DNA of 6,482 bases from Rubrobacter sp. (GCA_016781705.1 JADDPV010000272.1:1-6482), one strand, 5' to 3'. Shown: positions 1 through 5,950, numbered from the stretch's first letter. Notes: a model not told the origin generated them from the sequence alone. Translations and numbers: made by a program.

Positions 1-36
1 GGAGTGGGGCTGAGACAAGGAGCGGGGCCGAGATAA
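1..36. repeat. Two tandem 18-bp iteron-like repeats at the left edge
   Basis: Positions 1-18 (GGAGTGGGGCTGAGACAA) and 19-36 (GGAGCGGGGCCGAGATAA) are adjacent copies matching at 15 of 18 positions; all three differences are C/T transitions. Read as codons, the differences would change V to A, L to P and Q to stop, so the similarity is not kept by coding. The array may continue left of the window. The unit length and the position beside a replication region resemble plasmid iterons, but only two copies are visible, so the origin role is inference. Confidence 0.55.
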
Positions 37-39
37 AAT
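10..39 (+). promoter_or_regulatory. Weak sigma70-like promoter candidate upstream of the first gene
   Basis: A -10-like TAAAAT lies at 34-39, with CTGAGA (4 of 6 to TTGACA) at 10-15 and an 18-bp spacer. It overlaps the tandem 18-bp repeats, so a protein bound to them could block or modulate it. It is the only plausible promoter before the gene starting at 112. The match is weak and rests on eye inspection. Confidence 0.25.
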
Positions 40-111
40 CGGTGAGAGCTTACGGAAGGAGGCGCGGCGCGGGCCGCCCTGCGAGAGCCAGGATCCGCGC
101 AGGAGCAGCAT

Positions 112-1062
112 ATGGAAAGCAAGCCGAAACCGATCCATGTGGACATCTCTATCGACGAGTTGAGGGTGGCGCGGGGCAGCATCGACCGGACGAGCGTCCG
201 GGTTAGGGTTAGGGGGCGGGGAGAAGAGGGGGCCGATACGCCCAGTGCCGCGGTCCTGGCCGGAGAGGCCCCCAAACCCGTGGACCTGATGGTCCTGAAG
301 CGCGAGGACGGGGGGATCGAGTTGGTGCCCCGATCCTGGCGGAAGGTACGCTTGGGCGCCGGGAAGCCCACGTTGTACGAGATGGCGCGGCGAACCCCCG
401 GCGGTTTGGGCCCCGTTCCTGCGGTCGAGAAGGCTTCCGCACACGCGATGGGCCTCATCGCGCGGTCCCTGCCCGACTTCGATGGCTACGCACCGGAAGA
501 GCGGGCGGAGTACCTCCTGCGCACGATCGAACGGGTAAACGAGCTCTCGAAGAGCCACGAAAGTTTGGTTCAACACCTGGAGTATGCTGCGCCGGGAGGA
601 CGCAAGGCGGTGCCGCCGCTCAAGAACCCGGACCTCGCGGTCAGGGCCGCGGTACGCAGAGAAGTTCACGGTTGGGGCACCTTGCGGATAGGGAGGGAGC
701 TGGGGATCCCTGCTCCCCCCGACGCCGATATCAAGGGAGAGAACCAGACCGTCCGCAAGATGGTGAACCGGGGCCGCCCGCTGCTCGAGCAGTGCTTCGG
801 GTCGGAGGGATGGCGTGCCAGGGTCGAGCGGATGCGCGCCGAGCGCGAACGCTGGGAATCTCTGGGACCGAAGCAGTGGTTCTACGTCCTCCTCGCCGAG
901 GAGCGGGGAACGTCCCCCGAAGAGGAGGAGCGCGCCGCCAACGAGGACGGCTTCGACGAGACGCTGGGCGAGTGGATGAAGGCCTGGGAGCAGCACGATC
1001 CCTACCGAGCGCTGCGCATCCAGCTTTCCGACCCTCGCTTCGACGCCCTCGACCGGCTCTGA
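112..1062 (+). CDS. Hypothetical protein with probable helix-turn-helix segment
   Basis: A 316-aa protein that I do not recognise as a named family. The start is ATG 112, preceded by AGGAG at 101-105 with 6-nt spacing; an in-frame TGA at 43-45 limits any longer version. Residues 1-60 are basic and low complexity (repeated V-R around residues 29-34). Residues about 175-227 resemble a helix-turn-helix: a helix from L175 to H186, the turn-like stretch TLRIGRELGIP (190-200), then a basic candidate recognition stretch containing TVRKMVNRGRPLLEQ. A charged helical region rich in R/E/W follows (about 233-260), then an acidic tail with an EEEE run near 273. No signal peptide or membrane segment is visible. 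It lies 76 bp before the MerR-like gene on the same strand, at the head of the replication cluster. A DNA-binding regulator or replication accessory role fits the context but is inference. Gene existence is fairly sure, function is not. Confidence 0.75.
   Translation: MESKPKPIHVDISIDELRVARGSIDRTSVRVRVRGRGEEGADTPSAAVLAGEAPKPVDLMVLKREDGGIELVPRSWRKVRLGAGKPTLYEMARRTPGGLGPVPAVEKASAHAMGLIARSLPDFDGYAPEERAEYLLRTIERVNELSKSHESLVQHLEYAAPGGRKAVPPLKNPDLAVRAAVRREVHGWGTLRIGRELGIPAPPDADIKGENQTVRKMVNRGRPLLEQCFGSEGWRARVERMRAERERWESLGPKQWFYVLLAEERGTSPEEEERAANEDGFDETLGEWMKAWEQHDPYRALRIQLSDPRFDALDRL
200..221 (+). other. Telomere-like G-quadruplex-forming tract inside the first gene
   Basis: Four G-runs occur in order: GGG 200-202, GGG 206-208, GGGGG 212-216 and GGGG 218-221, separated by TTA, TTA and C. 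This meets the usual G3+ with loops 1-7 criterion for an intramolecular quadruplex on the coding strand. The tract encodes alternating V and R then G-R-G (about residues 30-37) using GTT and AGG codons, although C/G-ending synonyms dominate this region. It could affect early translation, transcription or fork passage; none of these is shown by the sequence alone. Confidence 0.5.
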
Positions 1063-1117
1063 AGCCGCTCGACCCGTAATCGCAAGACCTGTGCGAGTAC
1101 GGTACTGGGGTTCCCCT

Positions 1118-1140
1118 ATGCCCCCTATCATTCGGGGCAT
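1118..1140. promoter_or_regulatory. Perfect 7-bp dyad enclosing a -10-like box at the MerR-like gene start
   Basis: ATGCCCC at 1118-1124 and GGGGCAT at 1134-1140 are perfect reverse complements separated by 9 bp. The spacer holds TATCAT (1126-1131), 5 of 6 to the -10 consensus. A transcript from this box would begin about at the ATG at 1139, giving a leaderless mRNA, a form common in actinobacteria. No good -35 is present, which would suit activator dependence. A second GC-rich inverted element, GGGGTTCCCC, lies just upstream at 1107-1116. The most economical reading is an operator for the MerR-like protein or for the 316-aa protein; this is inference. Confidence 0.4.
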
Positions 1141-1432
1141 GGATGGCAAACGGCAGATGTACACCATATCCGAAGCCGCCCGTGAGCTCGGTCTCTCCTC
1201 CGAATGGCTCAGGCAGGGCGAGAAACGCGGCTCACTGCCCCCTGCACGGCGCGACCGCAACGGCTACCGCTACTACACGGCGGAGGACGTCGAGCTGCTA
1301 CGCAACAGGCGTTTGCTGAGGCGTGGCGAGCGACAAGGCGCGCCTCATCTCCTCGCCCGAACGCTACGCCAGGGCGGGAGCGGGCGGGACCCGCAGCCTC
1401 TGCCCCCGCACCCACGGCCCACAGCACAGTAA
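1139..1432 (+). CDS. Small MerR-type HTH DNA-binding protein
   Basis: With the ATG at 1139 the product is 97 aa. Residues 7-55 form a MerR-type winged helix-turn-helix: MYTISEAARELGLSSEWLR (helix-turn-helix), then a basic wing ending GYRYYTAEDVELL, which matches the usual 'R-x-Y-x-x-x-D-[VL]' ending of the domain. There is no long dimerisation helix or metal-binding cysteine set, so it is a short MerR-like or excisionase-like protein rather than a classic sensor. Start choice is uncertain: GTG 1091, ATG 1118, ATG 1139 and ATG 1157 are all in frame and none has a strong ribosome binding site. ATG 1139 is preferred because it falls where a leaderless transcript from TATCAT would start. The last 35 or so residues are R/P/G-rich and unlike the domain, and codon statistics favour another frame there (see findings). 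It sits 56 bp before the primase-helicase gene and probably regulates this cluster. Confidence 0.7.
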   Translation: MDGKRQMYTISEAARELGLSSEWLRQGEKRGSLPPARRDRNGYRYYTAEDVELLRNRRLLRRGERQGAPHLLARTLRQGGSGRDPQPLPPHPRPTAQ

Positions 1433-1472
1433 AGAGCAAGCCGCCGGTACCAGCGGCGGCGGAGACGACGCG

Positions 1473-1479
1473 AAAGGAA
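1473..1479 (+). promoter_or_regulatory. Ribosome binding site setting the primase-helicase start
   Basis: AAAGGAA lies 9 nt upstream of the ATG at 1489. This is what fixes that start over the longer in-frame reading from 1204, whose extra 95 residues overlap the MerR-like gene and are a low-complexity A/P/R/T-rich shadow-like sequence. Confidence 0.6.
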
Positions 1480-1488
1480 CCCATAAGC

Positions 1489-3951
1489 ATGATCGCGCCA
1501 GACGCATTATACAAGCCCGAAGACACCACGGAGGCGCGCGCAATACGCAGCGCCCACACCGACGAGCGGCGCACCAAGCCCGGTCTCGCCGCCACGGATC
1601 CGCTCCCGACCCGCCTCGCCAAGCACCATCTGGGGATGCTCCTTAAGGGGTCGGGGATCGAGGCCAAGGTTGCGGAAGAGCGCGGGTACCGGACCATCCG
1701 TGAAACCGAAGACCTGCGGAAGCTCGGCTTTGCCGACTATCAGTGCCGGGTTCCCGGCCTCCTGATACCGCAGTACGGGGTGGACGGGAAGAACGCAGGG
1801 CATCAGTACCGCCCCGACGATCCCCGCACGGACGGCAAGGGCAAGCCCGTGAAGTACGAGCACCCGACCGGGACGCACCAGCACCTCGACGTCTTGCCGA
1901 GCGCACGGGAGAAGCTCAAGAACCCCGGGGAGTCCCTGTACATAACGGAGGGCTCCAAGAAGGCGGATGCGCTGGTAGGTCGTGGGGTGTGCGCGATCTC
2001 CATCGGGGGCGTGTACGGGTTCCGGGGCAGGAACGAGTACGGCGGCCTGGCGGCCTTAACCGACTGGGAGTACGTACCCGTCAACGGTCGGGACGTCTAC
2101 GTGGCCCTGGACTCCGACGTGGCCCGCAACCCCAAGGTGCGGGAGGCCCTGATCCGCCTTCGGCGGCTGTTGGAGAAGCGCGGGGCCACGGTTTGGATCG
2201 TCTACCTCCCGGAGGGGCAGGACGGTGAAAAGGTCGGGGTGGACGACTTCTTGTCTTCCGGCGGGACCATCTCCGACCTGAGAGCGCTGGCCACCACAAA
2301 GCTCGATGACGCCGATGACGCCCCCGGGCTAGGAGGAAGAAACGGCGTCACCGCCACAAGCAGCGCGGCCAAGCCCCTTTCGGCCCAGGGTGACGCCGAT
2401 GACGCCGATGACGCCGGTCTTAGGGTGCTGCCGGAGGCGAGGGCGTTCCCGCTGGGGGCACTTCCCCCGGTGTGCAGAAGGCTGGTGAGCGAAGGGGCCA
2501 AGGCCCTGGGGTGCCCCCCGGATTTCCTGGCCGGTCCCATGCTCGCCGCGCTGGGGAGCGCCATCGGGGCGAGCCGGGTCATCAGGATCAAGTCCAGCTG
2601 GAGGGAGTCCGCGACCGTCTACGTGGCCGTGATCGCGGACCCCGGTGCCAAGAAAACGCCCGCGTTCCAGATCGTCTTGGAGCCGATCATGCGCCGCCAG
2701 GCCCTGCTCCTGAAGAGGTATCAGGAGGAGAAGGCGGAGTATGAGGACAAGGAGAGGGCCTACGAAGCGGAACGCAAGAAAGCCGTTAAGGAGGGGAGGA
2801 CCCCGCCCCGTCCTCCCGCTCCCCCCACCCTGGAGTCGATCTTCCTCAGCGACACCACCGTGGAAGCCCTCGTGAGCGTCCTGCGCGACAACCCCCGGGG
2901 CTTGCTCGTCTGTAACGACGAGATCTCCGGCTGGGTCAGGGGCTTGGACCAGTACAAGGGAGGGAAGGGGAGCGACAGGCAGGTTTACCTGTCCCTGTGG
3001 TCCAACGCCCCGGTACGGGTAGACCGCAAGAGCGCAGAGCCCCTGTTAGTCCCGTTCCCATACGTCAGCCTGTGCGGGGGTATCCAGCCGGAGGTGCTGC
3101 CCGAGCTGATAAAGGGCCCGAGCGGCAGCCCGAGCAGGGACGGCATGCTCGACCGTTTCCTCCTGTGCTACCCTGCCCCGGCCAGTAGTCGGTTCGCCAA
3201 GGCCGACGTGAGCGAGGGTGCCTCGAGCGCCTACCGGAGCCTCTACGACAGGCTCCGCAAGCTGGAGCCCCGCACCGACGAGGACAAGATCCCCGCGCCC
3301 GTGGAGGTGCGCCTCACCCCCGAGGCCGAGGAGCTATTCATCCGCTACCACGATGCCCTCGAAGAGGAGAAGGAGCGCCCCGGGTTCCCCTCCCGCCTGA
3401 CCGGCCCGTGGGCTAAGCTGATCGCGTACCTGGCGCGGCTGGCCCTGATCCTGGCGATGTGCCGGGGCCACGAGCGGGTCGAGGCCGAGGACGTGGAGAA
3501 CGCCAAGAAGCTCGTGGACTACTTCGCGAGCATGACGAGGCGGGCCCACGCCGGGCTCTACGGGGAGCAGCCCGTGGACCGGCTGGCCGCCGACCTGCAC
3601 CGTTTTCTCCTCGATCGCGGCGGGGCATGGGAAGGCACCGCCACCGAACTGTTCGAGCAGCTGGACAGCGACGCCCTCCCCGGCAGGCCGGACGAGCTGT
3701 CGAAGAAGGTCCTCGCCATCGGTTCCCGAAGCCCGATCCTGAAGGTGCAGAGCCTGCCAAGGACGGCGAAAAGCAGGGGCCTGCGGATAACGCTCGAGGT
3801 GGCGTCATCGGCGTCATCAGCGTCACCGGGCCCCGAGGAACCCCATACGCTCGCGGGAAACGAGGATGACGCCACGCATGCCGATGCAGACGGCGGCGTC
3901 ATCGGCGTCACGGGCGGTGAAGAAGACGGCTGGGTGGAGCTAGAGATATGA
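1489..3951 (+). CDS. TOPRIM-like (DUF3854) plus DUF3987 primase/helicase-like replication protein
   Basis: An 820-aa multidomain protein. Residues about 40-265 resemble DUF3854: a TOPRIM-like pattern is visible as SLYITEGSKKADAL (acidic E154) and VALDSD (D208, D210), the E...DxD arrangement of primases and topoisomerases. Residues about 315-690 match the DUF3987 pattern: a degenerate Walker A, ADPGAKKT (383-390); a K/E-rich helical insert (about 402-435) with a proline-rich end; SDTTVEAL (454-461); Walker B-like LLVCNDE with D477-E478; CGGIQP (529-534); and DGMLDRF with R556, a candidate arginine finger. A winged-helix-like region follows at about 695-770, then an acidic low-complexity tail. 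Linkers at 273-310 and 772-808 carry the TGACGCC arrays. No initiator, zinc-binding primase module or membrane segment is seen. Its stop overlaps the polymerase start by 4 bp, so the two are likely co-translated. The family is linked to mobile-element replication; a primase plus ATPase/helicase role is inferred from the domains. Domain calls are firm, biochemical activity is not. Confidence 0.85.
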   Translation: MIAPDALYKPEDTTEARAIRSAHTDERRTKPGLAATDPLPTRLAKHHLGMLLKGSGIEAKVAEERGYRTIRETEDLRKLGFADYQCRVPGLLIPQYGVDGKNAGHQYRPDDPRTDGKGKPVKYEHPTGTHQHLDVLPSAREKLKNPGESLYITEGSKKADALVGRGVCAISIGGVYGFRGRNEYGGLAALTDWEYVPVNGRDVYVALDSDVARNPKVREALIRLRRLLEKRGATVWIVYLPEGQDGEKVGVDDFLSSGGTISDLRALATTKLDDADDAPGLGGRNGVTATSSAAKPLSAQGDADDADDAGLRVLPEARAFPLGALPPVCRRLVSEGAKALGCPPDFLAGPMLAALGSAIGASRVIRIKSSWRESATVYVAVIADPGAKKTPAFQIVLEPIMRRQALLLKRYQEEKAEYEDKERAYEAERKKAVKEGRTPPRPPAPPTLESIFLSDTTVEALVSVLRDNPRGLLVCNDEISGWVRGLDQYKGGKGSDRQVYLSLWSNAPVRVDRKSAEPLLVPFPYVSLCGGIQPEVLPELIKGPSGSPSRDGMLDRFLLCYPAPASSRFAKADVSEGASSAYRSLYDRLRKLEPRTDEDKIPAPVEVRLTPEAEELFIRYHDALEEEKERPGFPSRLTGPWAKLIAYLARLALILAMCRGHERVEAEDVENAKKLVDYFASMTRRAHAGLYGEQPVDRLAADLHRFLLDRGGAWEGTATELFEQLDSDALPGRPDELSKKVLAIGSRSPILKVQSLPRTAKSRGLRITLEVASSASSASPGPEEPHTLAGNEDDATHADADGGVIGVTGGEEDGWVELEI
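2305..2415 (+). repeat. TGACGCC array A, in the linker before DUF3987
   Basis: Nine-bp units GATGACGCC occur in tandem at 2305-2322 (two units) and 2389-2415 (three units, the first beginning GG). One unit in the opposite orientation, GGCGTCACC, lies at 2344-2352. Gaps are 21 bp and 36 bp. The tandem units encode D-D-A repeats (residues 273-278 and 301-309); the opposed unit encodes G-V-T. The array occupies the low-complexity linker between the TOPRIM-like and DUF3987 regions. The TGACGCC heptamer, in either orientation, was not found elsewhere in the window except in array B. Confidence 0.85.
3801..3912 (-). repeat. TGACGCC array B, mirror image of array A, after the winged-helix region
   Basis: Read on the minus strand, the order is: two units (3912-3895), a 21-bp gap, one opposed unit (3873-3865), a 37-bp gap, and three units (3827-3801). 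This is the architecture of array A in inverted orientation. The three-unit blocks, 3801-3827 and 2389-2415, are reverse complements at 26 of 27 positions. The spacer sequences do not resemble those of array A. Here the units encode A-S-S (772-780), D-D-A (793-795) and G-V-I/G-V-T (803-808), so the peptide is not what is conserved. Confidence 0.85.
3933..3951 (+). promoter_or_regulatory. Coupled translation start of the polymerase (ATGA overlap)
   Basis: GGTGGAG at 3933-3939 is a ribosome binding site 8 nt before the polymerase ATG at 3948. That ATG shares four bases with the TGA stop (3949-3951) of the primase-helicase gene. The arrangement is typical of termination-reinitiation coupling and implies that the two proteins are made in linked amounts. 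Confidence 0.7.
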
Positions 3952-5945
3952 GCGCCCTGGAGCTCCTCGCCGCTCTAGATCGCGACGGGGCCGAGGTCGG
4001 GGTAGCGAACGGCCGGCTGAGGGTGGGCGCCTACCGGGACGTCCTTACCCCCGAACGCGTTGCGGCGCTGAAGACCCACAAGGCCGAGCTGCTGGCCCTC
4101 CTCGGCGGCTTAGAACCCGACGAGCAAGAAGGGCACGATGGTACCGTCCCCCGGGGCTACGTCTTCGTGGACCGGCAAGGGCAGCTGGAAGAGGTGCGCA
4201 GGGCGATCGAGGCGAGCCCGATCACCGGTTTCGACACCGAGACCACAGGCCTGAGGTGGTGGAAGGACCGCGTGCGCATACTCTCGATCACCACCCAGGC
4301 CGGGTGGACCTTCGTGATCGACGTGTTCGCGGTTGACGTGTCGCCCCTGGCCGAGGCCCTGCGCGGGACCCGCCTGGTCGCGCACAATGCGCTGTTCGAC
4401 GCCCTGTTCCTGGGCAAACTCGGCATAGAGTCCGCCCGGCTCTCTTGCACCATGGTCCTCTCCCAGATCCTCTACGCCGGGTTGGGCGTGGAGCACGGCC
4501 TTCGGGGAGCCCTGCGGCGGGAGCTGGGCCTGAGCATCGGCAAGGATCAACAGCGCTCGGACTGGAGCGGCCCCCTTACCGGGGCGATGAAATCGTACGC
4601 CGCGCAAGACTCCAAGCACCTGGTGGCCCTTTACGGCGAGCTGAACCGCAAGCTGGCCGACGCCGGTGGCCTCGAACGGGTGATCGACCTCGAAGAGCGG
4701 CTGCTCGAGGCCCTGGTGCACATGTCCCGGAACGGAATGCCCATCAACCCGGACCGTTACCGGGAGTACGTAGAGACCGCCCGGGCAAAGGCCGAGCGCC
4801 TGCTCTTGGAGATGGACGCGCTCGTACCCGGAGAGGTGCCCGAGGAATACTGCACCCGCAACGGGAAGAACAAGAACGTACCGCCGGAGCGCAGGGACAA
4901 GATAAATTGGCTCAGCCCGGAGCAGATGGCCTGGGCCCTCCGGGAGAGCGGCGTGGATCTAGGCTACACGGACAGGGGCAACGTCTCCACCGACAAGGAC
5001 GTGCTCGCATCGGCAGACCACCCGCTGGCCGGCCTGATCCTGGAGTGGCGCAAGGCCAAGGACCTACCCACGCGCTTCGGAGACGCGTTACAGACCGCCG
5101 TGGTGGACGGCAACCTCTACGCCCAGTGGAATCAGAACAAGGCGAGGACCGGCCGGATGAGCTGCGAGAAGCCCCCGCTGCAAGGCGTATCCCACGAGGG
5201 GGACCTGCGCCGCGCGTTCGAGGCCCCCGAAGACTACCGCTACGTGGTGAGCGACCTCTCCCAGATCGAGGTCCGGGTGCTCGCCGCCCTCGCAGGGGAC
5301 GAGAAGATGATCGCCGCCTTCGGTACGGGCCTGGACGTCTACAGGCAGGTGGCCGGCAAGGTCCTCGGTATCTCCGCGGAAGGGGTCACGAAAGAGCAGC
5401 GCTCGGTCTTCAAGACCATCGTACTGGGCAAGATATACGGCCTGGGCGAGAACGCGCTGCGCAAAAAGCTCGAGAAGACCCTGCACCGGGCGGTCTCGAT
5501 CGTAGAGGTCCGCGAATACTCCGAGGGTTTCTTCGCCGAGTTCCCGGGCGTTGAGAAGTGGCGCAACGAGGTAGCCTTCGGTTTCGACGCGGGCCGCCGA
5601 GAGACCCGCACCTGGTTCGGCCGCAGGCGGCTCGGGGTAACCAACAAGCCGCAGGCGTGGAACACCCCGATCCAGGGCCTCGCGGCCGACGCGCTCAAGT
5701 CCATAGCCGCCGAGGTACACGAGCGTAGAGACGAGGTGCCCGGCCTCAAGCTGGTCGGGCTCGTGCATGATGAGGTACTCGCCGTGGTGCCCGAAGAGCA
5801 CGCCCGTGTAGCGGCCGGCTGGTTGACGAACCTCATGGAGGGCGTTGCCGATCGGGTCGTCAACGGAGATGCGCCCGAAACCGAGCGCGTACCCATTAAG
5901 GCCGACACCTCGGTGTGCAAGAGTTGGGCGGAGAAGGGCGAATAG
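3948..5945 (+). CDS. Family A DNA polymerase with proofreading exonuclease and TubC-like N-terminus
   Basis: A 665-aa DNA polymerase I-type enzyme lacking the 5' nuclease (E. coli Pol I is 928 aa), so Klenow-like. Residues 1-52 look like a TubC N-terminal docking-type domain: an ELLAALDRDGAEV helix, NGRLRV, then LTPERVAALKTHKAELLALL. The 3'-5' exonuclease follows with FDTETTGL (D96, E98), VAHNALFD (N147, D151) and YAAQD (Y217, D221), all intact. The polymerase domain shows ARTGRMSCEKPPLQG, motif A DLSQIEVR (D436, E441), the O-helix motif B RSVFKTIVLGKIYG (R485, K489, Y497) and motif C VHDE (H607-D608-E609). Both catalytic acids, D436 and D608, are present. Position 493, equivalent to E. coli Phe762, is Leu, and the motif A Tyr is Leu437. 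The gene is coupled to the upstream primase-helicase and probably replicates the mobile element. The absence of a 5' nuclease suggests reliance on the host for primer removal. Family assignment is secure; the docking role of the N-terminus is inferred. Confidence 0.95.
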   Translation: MSALELLAALDRDGAEVGVANGRLRVGAYRDVLTPERVAALKTHKAELLALLGGLEPDEQEGHDGTVPRGYVFVDRQGQLEEVRRAIEASPITGFDTETTGLRWWKDRVRILSITTQAGWTFVIDVFAVDVSPLAEALRGTRLVAHNALFDALFLGKLGIESARLSCTMVLSQILYAGLGVEHGLRGALRRELGLSIGKDQQRSDWSGPLTGAMKSYAAQDSKHLVALYGELNRKLADAGGLERVIDLEERLLEALVHMSRNGMPINPDRYREYVETARAKAERLLLEMDALVPGEVPEEYCTRNGKNKNVPPERRDKINWLSPEQMAWALRESGVDLGYTDRGNVSTDKDVLASADHPLAGLILEWRKAKDLPTRFGDALQTAVVDGNLYAQWNQNKARTGRMSCEKPPLQGVSHEGDLRRAFEAPEDYRYVVSDLSQIEVRVLAALAGDEKMIAAFGTGLDVYRQVAGKVLGISAEGVTKEQRSVFKTIVLGKIYGLGENALRKKLEKTLHRAVSIVEVREYSEGFFAEFPGVEKWRNEVAFGFDAGRRETRTWFGRRRLGVTNKPQAWNTPIQGLAADALKSIAAEVHERRDEVPGLKLVGLVHDEVLAVVPEEHARVAAGWLTNLMEGVADRVVNGDAPETERVPIKADTSVCKSWAEKGE

Positions 5946-5950
5946 CCGGT

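Noticed and set aside
56..62. Perfect AAGGAGG Shine-Dalgarno sequence upstream of the first gene
   Set aside because: No ATG, GTG or TTG follows at a usable distance. The gene start at 112 has its own AGGAG, so this is probably chance in purine-rich DNA.
1204..1488. 95-residue N-terminal extension of the primase-helicase from ATG 1204
   Set aside because: It overlaps the MerR-like gene, is a low-complexity A/P/R/T-rich sequence without a recognisable domain, and ATG 1489 has a well-spaced AAAGGAA.
4445..5554. 369-codon open frame on the + strand inside the polymerase gene
   Set aside because: R/G/P-rich shadow typical of high-GC DNA; the overlapping polymerase frame carries all family A motifs.
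4110..5801. Long minus-strand open frames opposite the polymerase (4110-4721, 5088-5801)
   Set aside because: They are antisense shadows produced by G/C-ending codons, with no domain motif or ribosome binding site.
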